Below, piece after piece: positions 1 through 8,046 of a stretch of DNA of 36,562 bases. How positions within the stretch are numbered: the first letter of the stretch is position 1; the number at the start of each line of letters is the position of its first letter. Under the pieces are notes generated by a model, which was not told the DNA's origin, made no database searches, and was given only the letters and a program-made list of their open reading frames with translations. A program made the translations under genes and the position numbers. Origin of the DNA: Candidatus Bathyarchaeota archaeon (lineage in GTDB: Archaea; Thermoproteota; Bathyarchaeia; TCS64); the NCBI GenBank assembly GCA_002726865.1, contig PBSW01000027.1, forward strand, positions 1-36,562, given 5' to 3'.

Positions 1-93
1 CGGATCTGGGGGAAGAGCGTCAAGCACGGCGGCCAGAAGGTGAGGCTCTCCCACCGCCCCATGGACGAGGATATCCTAACCTTCTTCACATAG
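1..93 (+). CDS. C-terminal 30 residues of an unidentified protein (5' truncated by window edge)
   Basis: Frame 1 is open from the first base and ends at a TAG at 91-93. The 30 residues are basic then acidic (RIWGKSVKHGG near the start, MDEDILTFFT at the end). The codon choice resembles the other genes of the window. I do not recognise the family from so short a tail; the rest lies upstream of the window. It is followed by a short AT-rich spacer and converges on the minus-strand tRNA-Thr. Confidence 0.5.
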   Translation, partial: RIWGKSVKHGGQKVRLSHRPMDEDILTFFT

Positions 94-158
94 ATACGTT
101 GACTCGCGTGCTATAGAAGTTGACAATTAATTCCTAAAGTCTGTTCAGTAACTTCTCG

Positions 159-174
159 GTGTCCTGACGGACAC
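159..174. other. 6-bp hairpin just 3' of tRNA-Thr
   Basis: GTGTCC (159-164), loop TGAC and GGACAC (169-174) form a perfect 6-bp stem. It lies seven bases beyond the encoded CCA end of the minus-strand tRNA. It could aid termination or 3' processing, but no T run follows it on the minus strand, so its role is open. Confidence 0.3.
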
Positions 175-180
175 GCGCGA

Positions 181-279
181 TGGAGCCCCGGGCGGGATTT
201 GAACCCGCGATCTCCTCCTGTTTGGCCCCCTTATGAGAGATACCAAGGAGACGCTTTAGCCAGGCTAAGCCACCGGGGC
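181..279 (-). tRNA. tRNA-Thr(GGT) with a 21-nt intron, CCA encoded
   Basis: Read on the minus strand, acceptor GCCCCGG pairs with CCGGGGC, the T arm is GCGGG/CCCGC around TTCAAAT, the D arm is GCTT/AAGC, and 181-183 encode CCA. The anticodon stem is TCTCC/GGAGG (one G-T pair). With the intron removed the loop reads T-T-GGT-A-A, giving anticodon GGT, which decodes ACC/ACT threonine codons. The intron (220-240) sits at the canonical position between 37 and 38. The mature tRNA would be 75 nt before counting CCA. A TATA-like stretch lies about 38 nt upstream of the 5' end. Confidence 0.95.
220..240 (-). other. tRNA-Thr intron with bulge-helix-bulge
   Basis: The anticodon stem is followed by the helix TTGG/CCAA (4 bp), flanked by three-base bulges TAT and ACA, then an intron helix CTCTC/GGGGG closed by ATAA. 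This is the canonical hBHBh' substrate of archaeal splicing endonuclease. Cutting after the second base of each bulge removes exactly 21 nt. Confidence 0.9.
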
Positions 280-314
280 ATAGAACGGACAGAATAAGTG
301 AACTTCTGACAGAG

Positions 315-323
315 ATTTTAATC
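315..323 (-). promoter_or_regulatory. TATA box for tRNA-Thr
   Basis: On the minus strand the sequence GATTAAAAT is centred about 39 nt before the first tRNA base, which would give a leader of roughly 12 nt. It lies in the gap between the stop codon of endonuclease IV and the tRNA. Confidence 0.45.
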
Positions 324-329
324 TTCCCT

Positions 330-1184
330 TCAACCCATCCCTACGAGCCCTCGGGCCACATTCATATTTCCCAGGTTCCCCCGCGTATCATTGATAGGCG
401 TCTCCATGATCATCGGCACCCCCCCAAATCCACTATTCACCACCAGCCCCAGCCCCCTGAGCCCGATCTCCCCCAGCCCCAGGTGCTCATGGTGATCCCT
501 CCCGCTCCTAAATCCCCCGACCGAATCGTTCAGATGCACCAACTCTAGACGGTCCAGCCCTATCTCCACCTCAAAAGAATTAACAGTCTCCTCAAACCCC
601 TCCGCGGTTCTCAACTCGTACCCCGCCGCGAAGACATGACACGTGTCTAGACATATCCCCACTCGATCCGCATCGACGATACTGTTTAGAATCCGTCCCA
701 TTTCCTCAAAGCTGGAACCTACGCTATTCCTGGAGCCCGGTCCCGTCTCCAAAAGGACCATAACTTTTGAATCATCTCCCCCCAGGGCTATGTCTAGTGC
801 ATCCACAACCCTTTCCACCCCCAATTCTGAGCCCTTTCCCAAATGACTCCCAACATGAGTAACCAGCATGGGAATACCCAACATCTCGCACCGCGCAAGT
901 CCCGTCCCGAGGGAAGCAACAGAACGCTCATACACCTTCCTCTCTGGGGAGGCCAAATTCAAGATGTACGGCATATGCCCGAAGACCGGCTCAATCCCCG
1001 CCTCAGCCCTCTTAGCCCTGAAAGCCTCAGGCTCTCCCTCCCCTAACTCCCTTGTAGCCCAGCTTCGGGGGTTCCGAGTAAAGATCTGAAACGAGTCACA
1101 TCCCAGCTTCTGAGCTCTTTCCACAGCCTTGTCTATAGAGCTAGAGATGGAGACATGGAAACCAAACTTTACCACGGAGCCCAT
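330..1184 (-). CDS. nfo: Endonuclease IV (AP endonuclease)
   Basis: Cleaves the phosphodiester 5' of abasic sites in base excision repair, using a three-zinc centre in a TIM barrel. Visible family motifs in order are FGFHVS, GHMPYILNLASP, THVGSH, LLETGPG, the zinc-ligand run LDTCHVFAAGY, LVHLNDS and RDHHEHLGLGEIG, then METP. Length about 285 residues is normal. The frame is open a further 73 codons upstream, but homology begins only near residue 4 of this call, so the extension is rejected. GGAGGAG abuts the ATG at 1184; the GTG at 1175, nine bases beyond it, is better spaced and may be the true start. The gene ends beside tRNA-Thr. Confidence 0.93.
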   Translation of the reverse strand: MGSVVKFGFHVSISSSIDKAVERAQKLGCDSFQIFTRNPRSWATRELGEGEPEAFRAKRAEAGIEPVFGHMPYILNLASPERKVYERSVASLGTGLARCEMLGIPMLVTHVGSHLGKGSELGVERVVDALDIALGGDDSKVMVLLETGPGSRNSVGSSFEEMGRILNSIVDADRVGICLDTCHVFAAGYELRTAEGFEETVNSFEVEIGLDRLELVHLNDSVGGFRSGRDHHEHLGLGEIGLRGLGLVVNSGFGGVPMIMETPINDTRGNLGNMNVARGLVGMG

Positions 1185-1737
1185 CTCCTCCGGAAGACAA
1201 CCGAAACTAGCGTGATTCTCCCGGAAAAGGAGTGATTCCTCGGAACATAAAGCGCCCATCCTTCCAATATCATGGATTTCAGACAAGTCATATCCTCCCC
1301 TTATACTTTTTAAATTCTGACTTAACCATTCGCTGGAATAGAAAGATGCGTTTTGAAGAATTATTACTTTGGGACTCTGCAACCTATAATGAGCGAGGAT
1401 CAAACCTCAATCTCCGCGCCGTACAGAACAGAATCAACACCAATAAGGTCACCAAAGCCGAAACGAAACACCTGGTTACTCTCGAGCCCATCAAAGTCAC
1501 TCTAAGACGATTTTTCGGTCATCAAGAACAGGGTCCGGGTTTATCTCTATCTAGCAAGGTCTGGGACCTGAAAGGTCTAGGTGCTCGCAGAGGTCCTTCG
1601 TGATCATAGGCTAAAGAACTACCCGCGTGTCGAGCTGGACATCCTCAAATCTGGAGGACGATAAAGTCCTTAAACGCAATATGTAACCGTACTCTATTCT
1701 GTAGGATAGGTGTACACTTCTGAATTCCCTGGACACC
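1185..1737. other. Intergenic region upstream of endonuclease IV and prepilin peptidase
   Basis: Divergent spacer of about 550 bp. It is open in several frames on both strands, but the translations are low in recognisable motifs and I see no RBS-supported gene. It should contain the promoters of both flanking genes: an A/T stretch at 1305-1320 faces nfo, and TTAAAC near 1670 faces the prepilin peptidase gene. Confidence 0.4.
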
Positions 1738-2499
1738 ATGAGGGTTCTCCTCAGCCTCACCATGTTGGGCTACTCGTCCTGGGTCGATTTAAAGACCAGA
1801 GAACTCTCCGACATGGTCTGGCTGGTGTTTGGGGGCCTCGGATTGATAATCGCCGTATACGAAGTCTATGCGGGTAGCCTATCCCTGGTCTGGTTCGTGG
1901 CTGTAGTTCTGCTCTCAGCCGCGCTCTCCCTCACCTTTAGTTTCATCGGTCTTTTTGGGGGAGCAGATGCGTTAGCTTTTATCACGCTCGCTATTCTCCA
2001 CCCTTTTTACCCTAAGGGTTTGGAACCTCTCTTTGGTATAATTTCGCCCTTTTTTCCCTTAACTCTCTTCTCCAACTCGGTCTTAGCTGGGGCATCCTAT
2101 TCTCTCATTCTTCTGGTCCGAAACCTAGCTTTGCCTCTTCAGGGTAGGAGTCTATTTAGCGGAATTGAGCACGAGCCTATTTGGAGGAAACTTGTAGTTC
2201 TCGTCACCGGACTTAGGGTAGGGATTCGGTCTGTGAGGGGGCCCCCTTTCCAGTATCCCCTAGAGATGCTTATGACTGGGGAAAAACCTGGTAGGATGTT
2301 GATCCTTATGCCTGATATTCGAGATGACAGCTTAGCTGTGAAAGTCTTTAAAACGATTGAAGCCTCGGGCGTGCAGGATGTCTGGGTTTCCAACACCTTG
2401 CCTTTCATCGTCTATATTGCTATAGGATATATACTTGCGCTGGAGATGGGTGATGTCATCATCTCACTCGTGAAACCCTTTTTCCTCGGTTTGTTTTAA
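1738..2499 (+). CDS. Archaeal prepilin/preflagellin-type leader peptidase (A24, type II C-terminus)
   Basis: Membrane aspartyl protease that removes class III signal peptides from pilins or archaellins. The two catalytic aspartates are visible: D17 in WVDLKTRELS and D77 in FGGADAL, the archaeal form (G-x-hydrophobic-D) of the GxGD motif. Hydrophobic segments span about 27-70, 79-128 and a final helix at 220-240. A soluble C-terminal part (about 135-215) resembles the archaeal A24 type II C-terminal domain. It is 253 residues. No pilin or archaellum gene is near, so it probably acts in trans. No alternative start codon lies in the preceding in-frame codons, and no clear RBS is seen. Confidence 0.85.
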   Translation: MRVLLSLTMLGYSSWVDLKTRELSDMVWLVFGGLGLIIAVYEVYAGSLSLVWFVAVVLLSAALSLTFSFIGLFGGADALAFITLAILHPFYPKGLEPLFGIISPFFPLTLFSNSVLAGASYSLILLVRNLALPLQGRSLFSGIEHEPIWRKLVVLVTGLRVGIRSVRGPPFQYPLEMLMTGEKPGRMLILMPDIRDDSLAVKVFKTIEASGVQDVWVSNTLPFIVYIAIGYILALEMGDVIISLVKPFFLGLF

Positions 2500-2869
2500 C
2501 CTTTCATGTGATCAACTAAACGGCTAAGAGAGGGTTTACTTGAACGGGAGCCTTGTTATTGAGATCATGATCATCCGCTTGCGTCACGAGCTTCAGACTT
2601 TATCACTATGCATATAGCCGGTTATATCGGTCCTAGACGAATAAGATCATCAAGCGCCACAGGAATTTCCTCAGGGAGAATGAGGAAGCACGCGCCCAAC
2701 AACTCCCTTAGATCCTCCTAAATAGACAAAGGGGAAAGGGTCAAGCACCATTTTTTTCCAACACTGAAACCCGATATCATATAGAACCGCTTACAACATT
2801 CAATACTTCCATAGGAAACTTATAATAACCGTCCAACGACACGACTAACTAGGTTTATGAAGTGCCCCT
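2500..2869. other. Intergenic region
   Basis: About 370 bp between the peptidase and the CBS protein. No gene with a start codon and RBS is visible. A short open stretch at about 2640-2718 looks protein-like (basic, then RENEEARAQQL) but has no start and may be a decayed fragment. The last 50 bp hold the promoter of the CBS gene. Confidence 0.4.
2819..2828 (+). promoter_or_regulatory. TATA box for CBS-domain gene
   Basis: CTTATAATAA is centred 46 nt before the ATG at 2870, predicting a start site near 2850 and a leader of about 20 nt. Confidence 0.45.
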
Positions 2870-3289
2870 ATGAGCGGAATAATGATCGTTAGGGATATCA
2901 TGTCCCGAAACGTAAAGACCGTGAGACCAGACGATACGGTTCGCGATGCAGTCCGGAAGATGAACAAGTTCCGAATCGGCTCCGTTGTAGTAGTTAATAG
3001 CGGAAGACCTACCGGAATTATTACTGAGCGCAACATCCACCAATCCATCGTTGAGCCCCGCCATGATCCCTCCTCCATTAGGGCTAAGGTCATCATGACC
3101 CAACCTCTCATCACAATTGATCCCAACACTGCTGTTGAGGAGGCTGCCCCGATCATGGCTAACAACACTATCAAGACCCTTCCCGTCATCGAGAAGAACA
3201 AGATCCTAGGCATCCTTACCAGCAGCGATATTGTCAAAAACAATCCTACCCCGCTGAGCATTCTTGACGAACTTCTACCAGTCGGATAA
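2870..3289 (+). CDS. CBS-pair protein
   Basis: A stand-alone tandem CBS (Bateman) module of 139 residues, expected to sense adenine nucleotides or SAM. CBS1 spans about residues 8-62 (VRDIMSRNVKTVRPDDTV, then GIITERNIHQ); CBS2 spans about 73-130 (VIMTQPLITIDPNTAVEEA, then GILTSSDIV). No other domain is fused. The start could equally be M5 (ATG at 2882). It is monocistronic by spacing, and the next gene has its own TATA box. The partner it regulates cannot be read from the context. Confidence 0.9.
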   Translation: MSGIMIVRDIMSRNVKTVRPDDTVRDAVRKMNKFRIGSVVVVNSGRPTGIITERNIHQSIVEPRHDPSSIRAKVIMTQPLITIDPNTAVEEAAPIMANNTIKTLPVIEKNKILGILTSSDIVKNNPTPLSILDELLPVG

Positions 3290-3401
3290 CCTCTATTTTC
3301 TCTTTCAACCATCAAAAGATTATCCTCCGAACCAATAAACCTTAACCCTAGTGTTGAGAACTTCAACAACACCCTTAGATCCCAACCTACCGAGAGATCG
3401 G

Positions 3402-3409
3402 TTAAATAC
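3402..3409 (+). promoter_or_regulatory. TATA box for L-2-hydroxyglutarate oxidase-like gene
   Basis: TTAAATAC lies about 33 nt before the ATG at 3439, predicting a very short leader. No Shine-Dalgarno sequence is seen, in line with a near-leaderless mRNA. Confidence 0.45.
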
Positions 3410-3438
3410 ACTCTCGACCAAATCCTCCTGGATCTGCC

Positions 3439-4560
3439 ATGGAGCTATTGGACGTCGTTATAATAGGGGCAGGTGCAGTGGGCCTAGCCATCGCCGCAGA
3501 GATAGCCCAGGAAGATAGAGAGTTGTATATTCTTGAGAGAGAGAGTTCATATGGTCAGGGAACCAGCAGCCGTAACAGCGAGGTCATCCATGCAGGCATC
3601 TATTATCCCCGATGCAGTCTAAAGGCACAGCTATGCGTCAAGGCCAACCCAATGATCTACGAGATCTGCGAGAAATACAATGTCCCCCACAGCCAGGTTG
3701 GCAAGATCATTATTGCCAACGGTGAGGAAGAGACCAAGCAACTTGAGGGGATCCTCGCTAAGGCAAAAGATTGCGGTGCCAGGGACTTGGAGCTCATCGA
3801 CGCCGCCCGGATCCACAAACTAGAGCCCCAAGTCAAAGCCGACGCCGCAATTCTGAGTCCCACCACAGGCATCATAGATGCCCATGGCCTCATGGACCAC
3901 TACCACCGGGAAGCACGCCTGAAGAGCGGAGGAGATCCACTCGTTCTAAACACCGAGGTTACAGGTCTCAAGCGGAAAGGGGACGGATATTTCATAGAGA
4001 TGACCTCCGGTAGTGAGACCTTCGTTGTGCAGGCGCGGATGGTTATAAACTCCGCTGGGCTCTATGCTGACAGAATCGCCGGGATGACGGGAATAGACCT
4101 AGACGAAGCAGGTTACAGGCTCCACTGGTGCAAAGGAGACTACTTTAGCCTCACCGGCAAGCCCCCGGTCAGGATGCTGGTCTACCCTCCCCCGCCCCGA
4201 GATGCAGCAAGTCTCGGGATCCACACAGTCCCTGATCTCATGGGCCGCCTCAAGTTCGGCCCTAGCGCCTACTACGTAGACGAAATTATCTACAACGTCA
4301 AAGGGAGCAGGGACGAGTTCTGGGAGGACATTGTCACGTACCTTCCTAATATCAGGAAGGAGGACCTCAACCCCGACATGTCTGGCATCAGGGCCAAGCT
4401 CCAAGCATCCGGCGAACCTGCACGCGATTTCATCATCAGGCACGAGGAGGACAGGGGTTATTCTGGTCTCATCAACCTCATTGGTATAGAGTCTCCTGGT
4501 CTTACCTGTAGTCCCGCGATCGCTGAGATGGTCGGAGGAATGGTTGAGCAATACCTCTAA
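3439..4560 (+). CDS. FAD-dependent oxidoreductase, L-2-hydroxyglutarate oxidase family
   Basis: DAO-fold flavoprotein of 373 residues. The dinucleotide motif GAGAVG is at residues 10-15, with ILERE closing the second Rossmann strand. The run SSRNSEVIHAGIYYP (about 43-57) is the signature of the L2HGDH/LhgO group, which oxidises L-2-hydroxyglutarate to 2-oxoglutarate. The C-terminal FAD loop (LIGIESPGLTCSPAIAEMV) is complete. Related glycerol-3-phosphate dehydrogenases are an alternative, and the substrate is an inference from the family. The gene stands alone between two promoters. Confidence 0.85.
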   Translation: MELLDVVIIGAGAVGLAIAAEIAQEDRELYILERESSYGQGTSSRNSEVIHAGIYYPRCSLKAQLCVKANPMIYEICEKYNVPHSQVGKIIIANGEEETKQLEGILAKAKDCGARDLELIDAARIHKLEPQVKADAAILSPTTGIIDAHGLMDHYHREARLKSGGDPLVLNTEVTGLKRKGDGYFIEMTSGSETFVVQARMVINSAGLYADRIAGMTGIDLDEAGYRLHWCKGDYFSLTGKPPVRMLVYPPPPRDAASLGIHTVPDLMGRLKFGPSAYYVDEIIYNVKGSRDEFWEDIVTYLPNIRKEDLNPDMSGIRAKLQASGEPARDFIIRHEEDRGYSGLINLIGIESPGLTCSPAIAEMVGGMVEQYL

Positions 4561-4592
4561 CCCACCAAAAAAACGTTATTTGTCTCCACGGT

Positions 4593-4606
4593 CCTACCGC
4601 GGTAGG
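4593..4606. repeat. Perfect 14-bp palindrome
   Basis: CCTACCGCGGTAGG reads the same on both strands. It lies 33 bp after the stop codon of the oxidase gene. It could be a dimeric regulator site or part of a terminator hairpin, but no T run follows. Confidence 0.5.
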
Positions 4607-4823
4607 GATACTCCGAATAAATCTCAGCCAATATTATTCCTTAACATAAACGGCTAGATTAATCATAACGGTCAACTATGTTATTAAAGTGCCCGTAAAA
4701 TCCCAAGTTTTATAACACTACGATCCGGGTACGCGGTAAAGAACATCCTAATCCCTGAGTAGACCCTAAACTGTTTTGCCAGTCCAAAAGAGAAATTAAC
4801 GCATACAAAAGATGCACAACTAA

Positions 4824-4835
4824 CCTAATAATAAT
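4824..4835 (+). promoter_or_regulatory. TATA box for ThDP enzyme
   Basis: CCTAATAATAAT is centred about 48 nt before ATG 4878, predicting a start near 4856. Another TATA-like TTTATAAC lies at about 4709. Confidence 0.35.
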
Positions 4836-4877
4836 CAATAATATGGAAAAGGCATACGAAGCCCTTATTATGCCCCG

Positions 4878-6623
4878 ATGAAGAATGAATTCCGTCGGGT
4901 GCAGAAAATGAACGCATCCAAAGTCCTTTTAGAGATGCTAAAAAGCTACAACGTGAGCCATGTATTCGGTCTCCCAGGGGAGACCACCCTCAACCTCTAC
5001 GAGCAGTGGCATGATTATCCAGATGTCATCCATGTGATGGCTAGGGACGAGAGGAGCGCAGTGTTCATGGCCGACGGGTACGCCAAGGCCAGCTACAAAC
5101 CCGGGGTCTGTGAGGGGCCTAGCGTGGGTGCCACCCATATGCTCCCGGGAGTTGCCGAGGCGTATAAGGCTAGTGTTCCCATGGTTGTCTTTACCTCCGA
5201 TATTCCTTTACATCTCAAGAAACATAACATGCTTACGGAAATCGATCAAACAGCCCTCTTTAGTGGAGTAACAAAGGAGACAATCACTGTTTCTGATCCC
5301 TCTGAGATACCCCATGTGATCCGGAGGGCGTTCAGGCTTGCTACAGGGGGGAAGCCGGGGCCAGTTCACATCCGTCTCCCTATGGATATTCTGGGAGGGG
5401 AGATCGATAATCCTCAGATTTTAGCTCAGGAGGATTTCGCGAGTTATCCAGGCCACAGATCAACTGCGCAGGAAGATCGCATTCACTCAGCTGTGAAACT
5501 TCTAGCTTTATCATCACGACCCGTGATTGTCTGCGGACAGGGAGTCCTTTGGTCTCAGGCTTGGGATGAAGTCCAGATCCTAGCTGAGCTTTTCGACGCT
5601 CCAGTGGGCACCACGATCAGCGCCAAGGGGAGCATCTCCGAGAACCATCACCTCTCTATCGGTGTTGTCGGAGCCCGAGGAGGAACATCTCTATCCAACG
5701 GAGTCGTGGCAGGAGCCGACCTTATCATGTTTATCGGCTGCAACACCGATTCTGCCTCCACGGTCAAGTGGACTCTACCTCCCCTTTATTCAGCTGCTAA
5801 GGTTATCCATCTAGACATCAGCGAGGCCGAGGCGGGAAATAATTACCCCACGGACATCTTTTTGATAGGAGACGCTAAAGCCACGTTGAGAAAGATGATT
5901 AACATAGCTCCGAGCAAGAGCGACCCCGATAATACAACAAGACTGGAGGCCCTCAAAAAAGCGAAGGAGAGCTACGATAATCAGATATCTGAGCTATCGG
6001 CCACGGATGAGACTCCTATCCACCCCCTGAGGTTCGTGAAAGAGTTGACGGGAGCGATCCCTAACGAATATGTGATGGTTGTGGACGTCGGTGTGAGCGC
6101 CATTTATACATCCGCCTTCTTCAAGGTCAGAAGAGCAGGGCGGAGCGTGCTCTATAACTATGCAATGGGCTCTTTGGGATACGCTCTCCCGGCATCCATC
6201 GGAGCCCAATTCGCGAGACCCAACAGCTGTATAGTTACGCTGATGGGAGATGGCAGCTTTGGGTTTACTGCAGGGGAGCTAGAGACCCTCTCTAGATTAG
6301 GGGGAAACAATAACGTGATCTTATTCAATAATTCGAGCTTCGGTTGGATAAAGGCGGCTGCTACGTTCTCTCACGGCCCTGAGTATGCGGGTTTCGCAAC
6401 GGGGTTCTCCGACGTAGATTATCCAAAGATCGCTGAAGGATTCGGCTTACGAGCTTATAGCGTAGATGGCCCTGGAGAGTTGGGTCCCACTCTGAGGGAG
6501 GCATTCGCGCTGGATGAGCCAACTTTCATCGAGCTCAGGGTGATGCCTGAGGATGAGCTAGTGCCCCCGGTGCCATCATGGATTAGGAGGGCAGGGGGGC
6601 TAGGGCTCCGGTACGTGGGCTGA
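4878..6623 (+). CDS. Thiamine-diphosphate enzyme, acetolactate synthase/benzoylformate decarboxylase superfamily
   Basis: 581 residues with the three-domain ThDP layout. In the PYR domain the catalytic Glu is E58 in ARDERSAVFMADGYAK. A central nucleotide-fold domain spans about 200-340. The PP domain has GDGSF at 457-461 and the closing NNSSFGW, the metal/ThDP motif. Length and order match acetolactate synthase-like enzymes, but the specificity residues are not ones I can assign. Oxalyl-CoA decarboxylase, sulfopyruvate decarboxylase or glyoxylate carboligase activity are alternatives. The ATG at 4908 (M11) has GGGTG upstream and is a good alternative start. It converges with a family III CoA-transferase. 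Confidence 0.87.
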   Translation: MKNEFRRVQKMNASKVLLEMLKSYNVSHVFGLPGETTLNLYEQWHDYPDVIHVMARDERSAVFMADGYAKASYKPGVCEGPSVGATHMLPGVAEAYKASVPMVVFTSDIPLHLKKHNMLTEIDQTALFSGVTKETITVSDPSEIPHVIRRAFRLATGGKPGPVHIRLPMDILGGEIDNPQILAQEDFASYPGHRSTAQEDRIHSAVKLLALSSRPVIVCGQGVLWSQAWDEVQILAELFDAPVGTTISAKGSISENHHLSIGVVGARGGTSLSNGVVAGADLIMFIGCNTDSASTVKWTLPPLYSAAKVIHLDISEAEAGNNYPTDIFLIGDAKATLRKMINIAPSKSDPDNTTRLEALKKAKESYDNQISELSATDETPIHPLRFVKELTGAIPNEYVMVVDVGVSAIYTSAFFKVRRAGRSVLYNYAMGSLGYALPASIGAQFARPNSCIVTLMGDGSFGFTAGELETLSRLGGNNNVILFNNSSFGWIKAAATFSHGPEYAGFATGFSDVDYPKIAEGFGLRAYSVDGPGELGPTLREAFALDEPTFIELRVMPEDELVPPVPSWIRRAGGLGLRYVG

Positions 6624-6804
6624 GCCTGTCCTAGGCGTTAACAGAAGCTTCCATGTAATTTGTCCCTGAGCGCGCGGCTTGCATTCATGGACATCGATGT
6701 CTATTATCATCTTCTCTCATGGGTACCTATAACTAGGACATTAGACTCGTGAAGGGTTGCTATATCAACTGAAAAGCTCTGTGACCCCCGTATTTGTAGA
6801 AAGG

Positions 6805-8010
6805 TTAGATCGCTCCTCTCTCCCTGAGACAGGCAACCTCTTTTTGGGAGTAACCTGCGATCTCCTCAAGAATCTCATCAGTGTGGGCACCTAACCCCGG
6901 CGAGGGTAACCCTCCCTCACAACACATATCCGAAAACTTGAGCGCCGGCCCGATCTGTTTTATCCGCCCTGCTTTTGGATGATCAACCTCCACCAGCATA
7001 CCTCTGTGGAGCACCTGCTCATCAGAGAAGACTTCATCTATAGAGTATACCGGGGCGCTGGGGAAGCCGATGTCCCTGAAAGTTTCAAGCCATTCGTCCC
7101 TGGGTTTCTTGCTTAACTCTTCCTGGAGTAGGGGTATCAGAGTCTCTCGGTTCTTCACCCGATCCTCGTTCCGCATGTAGAGCGGATCCCCGCTAAGACT
7201 CTCGAGCCCCAGCAAGCTGCAGAGTAAACCAAAGAGGGGGTCGTTCCCCGCTGCCACTAGGATATCTTTCCCGTCCGCAGCCCTGAATGCCTGATAAGGC
7301 ACGATGCTGGGGTGAGCGGAACCCATCTTGGGCGCAGCCTTCCCAGTTGCGAAGTAGTAACCGGCCATATATGTCATCCACGAGACCGAGCCGTCGATCA
7401 TGGCGACATCCAGATACTGGCCCTTCCCAGTCTTCTCCCTAGCTCTAAGAGCTGAGAGGATAGCGATCACGGCCCACATCCCTGCTCCGATATCTGTGAT
7501 TGCAACCCCAATCTTTACTGGCGCCGCCCCGGGCTCTCCCGTGACCCCCATGAGCCCTCCCATCCCCTGGATGATAAGGTCGTATCCCGGCCTCTGGGCG
7601 TAGGGTCCCGTCTGACCAAAACTAGAGATACTGCAGTAGACGAGGCTGGGATTCACCTTTTTGAGGGTCGCGTAGTCCACCCCGAGTCGGGTTGTGACCC
7701 CTGGACGATAATTCTCAAGGAAGACATCGCATTTCTCAGCAATCTTGTAGAGGGCCTCCTGGGCCTCCGTGTTCTTGAGGTTGAGGGTGACGCTCTTTTT
7801 TCCCCTGTTGATGGACATAAAATAACTGCTCTCACCGTTCACGAAAGGAGGATAGGTCCGGGTGTCGTCTCCCCGATCTGGGATCTCCACCTTAATTACC
7901 TCGGCCCCCAGTTCTGAGAGTGTCATAGAACAGAAGGGGCCTGCAAGAACTCTGCTAAGGTCAAGGACCCGGATCCCCTTGAGGGGCGGCTCACCGACAT
8001 TATCCGACAT
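6805..8010 (-). CDS. Family III CoA-transferase (CaiB/BaiF, formyl-CoA transferase-like)
   Basis: Transfers CoA between carboxylic acids through an enzyme-bound aspartyl thioester. At 401 residues it is typical. LDLSRVLAGPFC, LGAEVIKVE and RGKKSVTLNLK mark the N-terminal half, and the catalytic Asp is D144 in PGYDLIIQGMGG. The C-terminal small domain is present (PRDEWLETF, GFPSAPV). The acceptor acid is unknown. It starts 36 bp after the stop of the preceding small gene but has its own TATA box (8034-8042) placing the transcript start at the ATG. The convergent ThDP enzyme suggests, but does not show, a shared acyl-CoA pathway. Confidence 0.9.
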   Translation of the reverse strand: MSDNVGEPPLKGIRVLDLSRVLAGPFCSMTLSELGAEVIKVEIPDRGDDTRTYPPFVNGESSYFMSINRGKKSVTLNLKNTEAQEALYKIAEKCDVFLENYRPGVTTRLGVDYATLKKVNPSLVYCSISSFGQTGPYAQRPGYDLIIQGMGGLMGVTGEPGAAPVKIGVAITDIGAGMWAVIAILSALRAREKTGKGQYLDVAMIDGSVSWMTYMAGYYFATGKAAPKMGSAHPSIVPYQAFRAADGKDILVAAGNDPLFGLLCSLLGLESLSGDPLYMRNEDRVKNRETLIPLLQEELSKKPRDEWLETFRDIGFPSAPVYSIDEVFSDEQVLHRGMLVEVDHPKAGRIKQIGPALKFSDMCCEGGLPSPGLGAHTDEILEEIAGYSQKEVACLRERGAI

Positions 8011-8033
8011 GAGGGAGTAATTGTGACAATGAC

Positions 8034-8042
8034 GTTTTTAGC
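8034..8042 (-). promoter_or_regulatory. TATA box, leaderless promoter of CoA-transferase
   Basis: Minus-strand GCTAAAAAC is centred about 28 nt before the A of the ATG at 8010, the spacing expected for a transcript that begins at the start codon. No Shine-Dalgarno precedes the ATG. Confidence 0.5.
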
Positions 8043-8046
8043 ATTT

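Larger units (their letters stand above)
4561..4877. other. Intergenic region with palindrome and promoter
   Basis: About 317 bp. It holds a perfect 14-bp palindrome at 4593-4606 and several A/T boxes (around 4708-4715 and 4824-4835) before the ThDP enzyme. No gene is seen. Confidence 0.45.

Noticed and set aside
1185..1403. 73-residue N-terminal extension of endonuclease IV
   Set aside because: Family homology begins only at the internal start; a Shine-Dalgarno sits at the shorter start and the extension has no motif.
1232..1603. Plus-strand 123-codon frame
   Set aside because: Largely antisense to the nfo upstream region, no RBS, no recognisable domain, odd composition.
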